Shown: positions 58,789 through 64,000 of the stretch, piece after piece | Layout of the letters: each line of letters opens with the position of its first letter | How positions within the stretch are numbered: position 1 is the stretch's first letter | From: Metallyticus violacea | Taxonomy: Eukaryota; Arthropoda; Insecta; Mantodea; Metallyticidae | Length of the DNA: 64,000 bases | Direction: 5' to 3' | NCBI GenBank assembly: GCA_030762175.1 | Contig: CM060841.1 | Span: 10,792,501 to 10,856,500, forward strand | Notes under the pieces: generated by a model | What the model was told of the DNA's origin: nothing | The model's input: the letters and a program-made list of their open reading frames with translations, nothing else | Database searches by the model: none | Program-made: the position numbers and the translations under genes

Positions 58789-59049
58789 TGTTTAACGCCC
58801 ATTTTTACTACTGAGGCATCACAGGCGGGGACACTGATGATACATGAGATTAAATGATAAATTGGGGAAAGATTTTTTTTAAGGAAGGAAACGTTCCAGG
58901 CCTAAGTTTAGAGTACCTTCCCGTCATTTGCCATTTATGAGGACTGAGGAAAACCTGGAAAAAACTTCAGTCAGGGAGAACGGTCCTGGGGGGAATCGAA
59001 TCCCAGACCTCCCGCTCACGAGTATGCGCCTTAACGACCTCGGCCACCC
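58789..59049 (-). mobile_element. SINE2 copy, full length
   Basis: Minus-strand head GGTGGCCGAGGTCGTTAAGG at about 59047, then CGCATACTCGTGAGCGGGAG and B box GGGATTCGATTCC. The body has CTGAAGTTTTTTCCAGG, CTCAGTCCTCATAAATGG and CCGCCTGTGATGCCTCAG. The 3' end is GGGCGTTAAACAC. No clear target duplication. Confidence 0.94.
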
Positions 59050-60440
59050 TTCAAAGTGTAGAGACGCCATATATGTGTACAAGCAATTTGAGATAGAAAA
59101 CGTATGGCCTATCTGTTCAACTGTCGAAGCTATGGCTATAAGTTTCTAAACCTCCAGTACGCCACTGGCTAATGAAGATGCTCCTCGAAAGCATAACACA
59201 CGATAACGAAGGCAGGTTTCTAAACGTATCGCTCCGGCGCTATGTTTATGACATTAGCTTTCAAGTAAGAGATGCTCATTTGTTTTCCATTTCGAGTCTT
59301 GTTCATCACTTTTTTTTTTTTCTTCTTTTGTTGACTAGAGCCTAATAATACATCTGTTAGCATACGTTTTAAGATGGTTCGAATTTATACACTTAAATAT
59401 TAACATACCTATTCATAAAATTACAACCCTTGCTTACAAAATGTTGAATTATGGGTAATATTAATGAGTTAGGTATCGTATATTCAAAAATTACCTAAAT
59501 GTCATTCATAATTCTTTAGTATGTGTATCGCAGCACTTCATATCAAATAAAAAAGTGAACAGTATGACAAGAATTGAACCTGCTGCCCGGGGAACATCAA
59601 CTTTTGCGTTATGCAGTATGCCAAACCAAGCAGTTAAAAAGCTCCCTGTAGAATAGGTTACATACTGCAAGAAAGCAGTTATTAGATGTTCAGCATCGCA
59701 CTGTCAAATGATTAGTTCCACATATGAGGAATTTTTATGGCACTAAATCTTGAAAACGCTAATAACGAACTGCGAAAAATCGATATTTTTTAAGATCGCA
59801 AGACAGTTTTAAAGACACTGTAAACCAATTTTTCACCCGGCTTGGCTTTAACACCATAGAATTGCCCTAATGTTTAGCTGTGGACCATATATTGTCTACC
59901 TTAAGTTGCTTATATATGACATCTCTACACTCTCTGAAATTATTTCCATGTAGTTCTTTAACACACTGTGTATATCCGTTTTTGAAATGCATTTCTATCT
60001 TTCAATAACTCACTTAGCACCATTGCAACCAACAACAACTTTGTTATTATTTTTTTTAAAAAAAATCGTTCAATTTTCGATGCGGCCATTCAAATACCGT
60101 GTCACACACCTGTTTGGGCAGAATAACCTCACCAACATCACACTGTCCTCAAGACCAGTTAGTCATGGTGTTATAGGTTCTCTGTTAAACAGAATATTGT
60201 TTATAAATTATAAATACACGAGAAATTTTGTAGCATTAAAAAATCAAAAAGGCTATATTAAAAAGAGTTCAAATCTTCCGGACTGTTTTGCCGTGATCCA
60301 TGGTTTAATATGCTACCATGGCTTTCACCAGCTACTGCGGCTGACATCATTAGTGGACGATAAATAATTGACTGCTGAAAAGATGACAGTATAGATCCGT
60401 CTCAGTCTGGTTTTAGAAGGTCGGTCAATGTTACGTGTGT
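59050..60440. other. stretch with one doubtful tRNA-like remnant
   Basis: Near 59566-59640 (minus) CTTGGTTTGGCATACTGC and CAGGTTCAATTC could be decayed A and B boxes. A 126-codon plus frame at 59987-60367 has no recognised domain. Confidence 0.4.
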
Positions 60441-60449
60441 AGGGAAAGG

Positions 60450-60850
60450 GGAGAGGGTAGTTGTTTGTTTTTAAGAACTGGATTCCATGTGCTACTTAGG
60501 TAACATCCGCCGTCTCTATTAAAATTGTTTGGATGGTGTATTTTAAATATCTGCTGGCTAGATTGAAAACGCCTTGTGTTTCTGCAACCACTTCTGTTTT
60601 ATTAAAGAGTACTTCATGTCATTCATTTATGGCATGCTTTGGTACCGCAGATCGTTCAGGATGATTAAGTCGAGGGTGTCGCTGATGTTCCTTCAATCGT
60701 TTTTTAATTGATCTTCCGGTCATGCCTATGTACACTTTGCCACACTCGCATGGTATTTTATAAATTCCCGTTGTGTCATGACGGTGCCTATGGCCTTTTG
60801 TTCTACCAAGCATTTGCCCTCTCTTTAATTGTTTTAATTATTACACCTGC
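60450..60850 (-). pseudogene. Penelope-like element GIY-YIG endonuclease fragment
   Basis: The minus-strand open frame 60619-60813 has TTGIYKIPCECGKVYIGMTG, then RSIKKRLKEHQRHPRLNH and SAVPKHAINE. This is the GIY-YIG core with its conserved Arg, as found at the C-terminus of Penelope-like retroelements. After a stop, the reading continues in frame with HEVLFNKTEVVAETQG, and IQTILIETADVT leads to VAHGIQFLK near 60480, matching the region after the YIG core. Reverse transcriptase is not present. The cysteines in IPCECG are typical of this lineage. A bacterial GIY-YIG origin is unlikely given the Cys pair and context. The fragment has stops and is 5'-truncated. Confidence 0.85.
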
Positions 60851-61039
60851 CGTGAAAGCCTAGGAGGTATCATAAGCCATATCAGTAGAACATTTTGCTT
60901 TGTAAAAATTGTGACGAGCCTAAAAATACGAAAGAGTGCTATCGTACTTAGTGAATTTAAAAGAATGAACCTATAAAATGCGCTTACATTAACTGATTGG
61001 AATGTATTGTGATAAGGACAAAGGTGGAATTTTCGATAC

Positions 61040-61445
61040 TTTATCCTTGCTCAAGAGCTGGCCGTTTGTGCCGGATGTGGACTAGGCCCCTATCATTATT
61101 TTCAGATAGAAACTCTCAACGATGGCGAAGCCCTAGAATACGTTTGAGCCGCTCAAAAGCGCCGCTTATATACCAGACGCCAGGTAATACACAATTCTTT
61201 AGCGTAAGCCGCCGTCACGTCGCACACAGTATCAGCCTAAAGCATTTGGCTTTCGACCCTGTAAATGATATGAATGGATGAGCGAAAATTCGTGGAAAGA
61301 GAAAGTCTATTCCTGCATTCGCCTAAGCGACCAAGGGTAAACGCGAAAAACCCCAAAGTCACGATGGCCGGCCAGAAGGTTTTGAGCCCGGGGCCTCCCG
61401 AATGCCAAGCGTTATCGCCTGAGACATCTCACTTGGTTATCCAAT
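61040..61445 (-). repeat. tRNA-like repeat debris
   Basis: On the minus strand AGATGTCTCAGGCGATAACG resembles an A box region, and GGCCCCGGGCTCAAAACC resembles a B box region, near 61370-61440. The following text, through GAATTTTCGCTCATCC and TTTACAGGGTCGAAAGCC, shares order with the plus-strand text near 17270-17340. This could be a third or fourth tRNA-derived SINE. Confidence 0.4.
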
Positions 61446-62609
61446 TTTAAAAAAAATAGCGTTTTTGCGTTCGTTAGCACTTAACAACTTCGTAAACATT
61501 ATGCATTATTTTAAAAAATGTGGTTACTTTTTAATACCGTGTACGTTCAGTTTCGTTCATTCTATATTGTTGAAATATTGTTATTATGTTTTAACAGCAT
61601 ATCAAGTGAAGGAAATACGAACTTAAATGTAACAACCGCTTCTCAGAGAAATTTCAAATCCGCGCCTGATCGCATTTGGAGCCATATTAATCTTAATTGT
61701 CAGATTCAGAAGCAGCAGAGCATACTGGACAACAAACACCTGTAACTAGAAGGCCGTTTTTAACAAGCCAAGATGCAGTAAAGATACAGAAAGACCGGTT
61801 TCCTAACTTCTGAGTCTTAAGAATTGATTACATTACAGCCAGTCCTGGAAGGGAGATTCTATGAATTTTTCCTTCCTTTTCTTCAAGAAATCGCACCTGT
61901 AAGGGACCTTCATTGTCAAACATATACACCAGACAGTTCAGCTCAAGCGTATTCCTCTAAGAAAAATTCCATTTTCTTTTGTTTACTTTACAAGAAATGT
62001 TTGCAAAAGCGGAGTCCATTTCCGATGCTTGTGTGTTTACATAGACAGGTAGTAAAAACGAAGGAATGAGGTTCGCTGGAGCGTACAGAGCGTGTAGGTG
62101 TTTTCGCTTAACAGCTGCAATTGGAAAAGTGTAAATGACATTTCGGAAGTCAAGCTATAAGAAATCGCAACAGAAAACTAACTCACAGGCGTATTACTAG
62201 AATTTCACTATCACTTAAAGGAATATCCTGCGATTATAATGTTACATTTACCATCATAATACTCCTAGCAGCACGTTTGTGTTTTCAGTGTCTTTTTATT
62301 CATTTCTACATGCTTTTGATATTTCAGACAGGCCATTAAATGCATCATATTCTGAAAAAAGTATATGAAAAATATATATCAAATTAGACTAAATTTTGAT
62401 CTTAGGTTTTTGTGCTCATTCTAATGGCAATTTAAACACACTCAAATGATTTTATTATTTAGAAATTTATACACGAAAATTGTCGAAAAAGTGCACACAG
62501 TAATGATTATAAATGCTCGTTTCTGTCATTATTTTTATCACACGAAATTGAAGTTAATCTCTTTTAGAAGGTGTGCGATAGCTTGCGCTTTTGAGAAGTA
62601 ATTGCTCCA
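61446..62609. other. AT-rich stretch without recognised genes
   Basis: Short open frames only. Confidence 0.5.
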
Positions 62610-62800
62610 GAATCTGGCATGAAAGCGGCCCACTGAAGTGCTCGTAGTTCTTGAAAGGAGGCTCCAAACAATGTACCTCGTCGCCTATGGAAGCTGGTCA
62701 ATCGATGTCGCCCTCACTTCATCCCTTCCTCTCGAAAGTGCCTTCATTGGCATCAGCCCTTGAGCAAAGCTGAAGTATTGAAATATCCCCTCCATTCCAT
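62610..62800 (+). repeat. repeat family 3, 3' part
   Basis: GTCGCCCTCACTTCATCCCT near 62707 and AGCCCTTGAGCAAAGCTGAA near 62755 match the ends of the copies at 37.3-37.75 and 17.7-18.07 kb in order. The 5' half is missing or too diverged. Confidence 0.5.
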
Positions 62801-64000
62801 TCCAAAAGTTTTGCTAAATAAGTCAATATTTGCAATCTGACTGTAATCCCAAATTCTAATCTAACACACGGCTTATGTAGGAAAAATGACGTTTAATATC
62901 CATATAGTGCCGACTACAGGTACTCTAAGGTTTCGAGTTACCTCTTAGGGGTAAAGTCTCCAGAGTATGGGGGAGATTCGCGGTTGTGGTCGAGCAGAGA
63001 GCACGGTAGTTCAAAGGGAAGAGTATAGGCACGGAAGACTCCTGATGCAAGTCTGTGTGTGATCTCAAATCTTTCTTATCAGACTCTTGCTTCATTAATA
63101 TCTGGCTTGTGTGAAAAAATAATATTTAAGCCAAGAATGTTTTAAAAAAAAACAGCTGTTTCAAGTAAATGTCCTTTGCTAACGACAGGCATTTGGAGTT
63201 ACAGATAAAATATGATGGCAAAAATCGTCAAGTTACTTATACAGGTTTTCAGCTTTTAAACAATTAGTGATGTTTATTATATCATAAAAGTCGTGTCGTG
63301 TAAGATGCACACTGCTTCTGTATATTTAAATTTAATCGTTGTTTCCTCATTATAATGTATTTGTCTATTCTCGCCAACTGCATTTGTTTAGTTCAAGAAA
63401 GCATATATTGCACCTCGTGCGCCTCATCCGAAAACTTATAGTGGCGTCTCATTAACAGAAACTCTCCAACATCGAACACTCCTGCCCCTCATTTCATTTT
63501 CCGCAAGCAACTATCCCATCCTCACTAATGGACTGGCTTTTTACAATTTAGATTACTTTACCTTCAAATTATTGCGGTCCTAATGTCCCAGTCGCGATCG
63601 TTAAAGAATACTCGCTCTCTCCACCTATTAGTGTCGGGAAAACGCGATAGGAAATGTCTTTTCTATTGGGGTACATTAAATATCTGCTTGCGGCACCTCA
63701 CGTGACATTCCACTCAGAAGGTACTGTGTCCAATCCTTTTGGAAATGGGTGGAGTTGTACGTACAAGGTCCAAAGGTTTGCGATAGTGGTATAGGCCCCC
63801 TATCGAACTACACACCTTCGTCGCTTATTGCAATGGAACTCTTCGTGTTCTTTATAATCTTGATGGCTGAACTGTAGGCTCTACAGTGATAATACCTTAA
63901 TTTCCAATTCATAAAGGCACTTTGCAGATCGCTATGTCCATTCATGGAAATGATGTGTTAAGTCCTATATTTGAAGAACTCAACATATATGTTGCATCAA
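62801..64000. other. stretch without recognised genes
   Basis: No open frame over 60 codons and no recognised repeat up to the end of the window. Confidence 0.5.

Noticed and set aside
1..64000. CRISPR array, operon, phage or bacterial defence system
   Set aside because: No regularly spaced direct repeats, no tightly packed long frames and no ribosome binding sites; the repeats present are dispersed SINEs and microsatellites.

Overview
This window looks like AT-rich non-coding DNA from an animal genome, most likely an arthropod, though I cannot name the species. The grounds are eukaryotic and indirect. There are many decayed mariner/Tc1-type transposase copies, many short tRNA-headed SINE copies with A-rich tails and target-site duplications, a Penelope-like GIY-YIG fragment, a non-LTR retrotransposon 3' fragment and long trinucleotide microsatellites. 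There are no operons, ribosome binding sites or long open frames. I found no host protein-coding gene, rRNA gene or intact tRNA gene that I can support, and the longest open frame (158 codons) lies in low-complexity DNA. In effect the window is a graveyard of mobile elements.

Layout. 0-3 kb is empty. 3.06-4.25 kb is a mariner-like element with recognisable inverted ends and a dead transposase. 4.6-12 kb holds SINE copies, tRNA-like fragments and two copies of an unassigned ~80-bp repeat. 13.06-14.33 kb is a second mariner with both ends. 17-18.7 kb has a GC-rich patch, a third repeat family and a SINE1 copy. 22.8-23.1 kb and 25.5-26.3 kb are two more mariner relics on the minus strand. 28.9-29.4 kb is a SINE1 inserted inside a SINE2. 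31.1-31.6 kb is pyrimidine-rich. 32.8-35.7 kb is a cluster of four decayed elements: a conserved repeat-borne protein, a 701-bp internally deleted mariner derivative, and two oppositely oriented transposases tail to tail. 37-46.9 kb carries repeats, SINEs, a non-LTR 3' fragment and a ~390-bp ACT/ATT microsatellite. 47.6-48.4 kb has the other two copies of the unassigned repeat. 49.8-50.8 kb is a Tc1 relic. 52.2-52.7 kb is a CpG-rich block with a perfect 16-bp palindrome. 53-55.5 kb has a mariner fragment, SINEs and a short splice-site-flanked segment. 60.4-60.85 kb is the Penelope-like endonuclease fragment, followed by tRNA-like repeat debris.

Nothing here acts as a coordinated gene system. 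What can be read is the history of retroposition and DNA transposition. Two SINE families (called SINE1 and SINE2 here) supply 16-17 insertions, several with clear target-site duplications, and one nested pair shows that a SINE1 copy landed in an existing SINE2. Every DDE transposase has lost catalytic residues, frame or core, so none looks autonomous. The strongest candidates for something undescribed are the ~80-bp four-copy repeat, the two SINE families themselves and the 701-bp mariner derivative. Family calls rest on remembered protein motifs and on comparing copies within the window; no database was searched.
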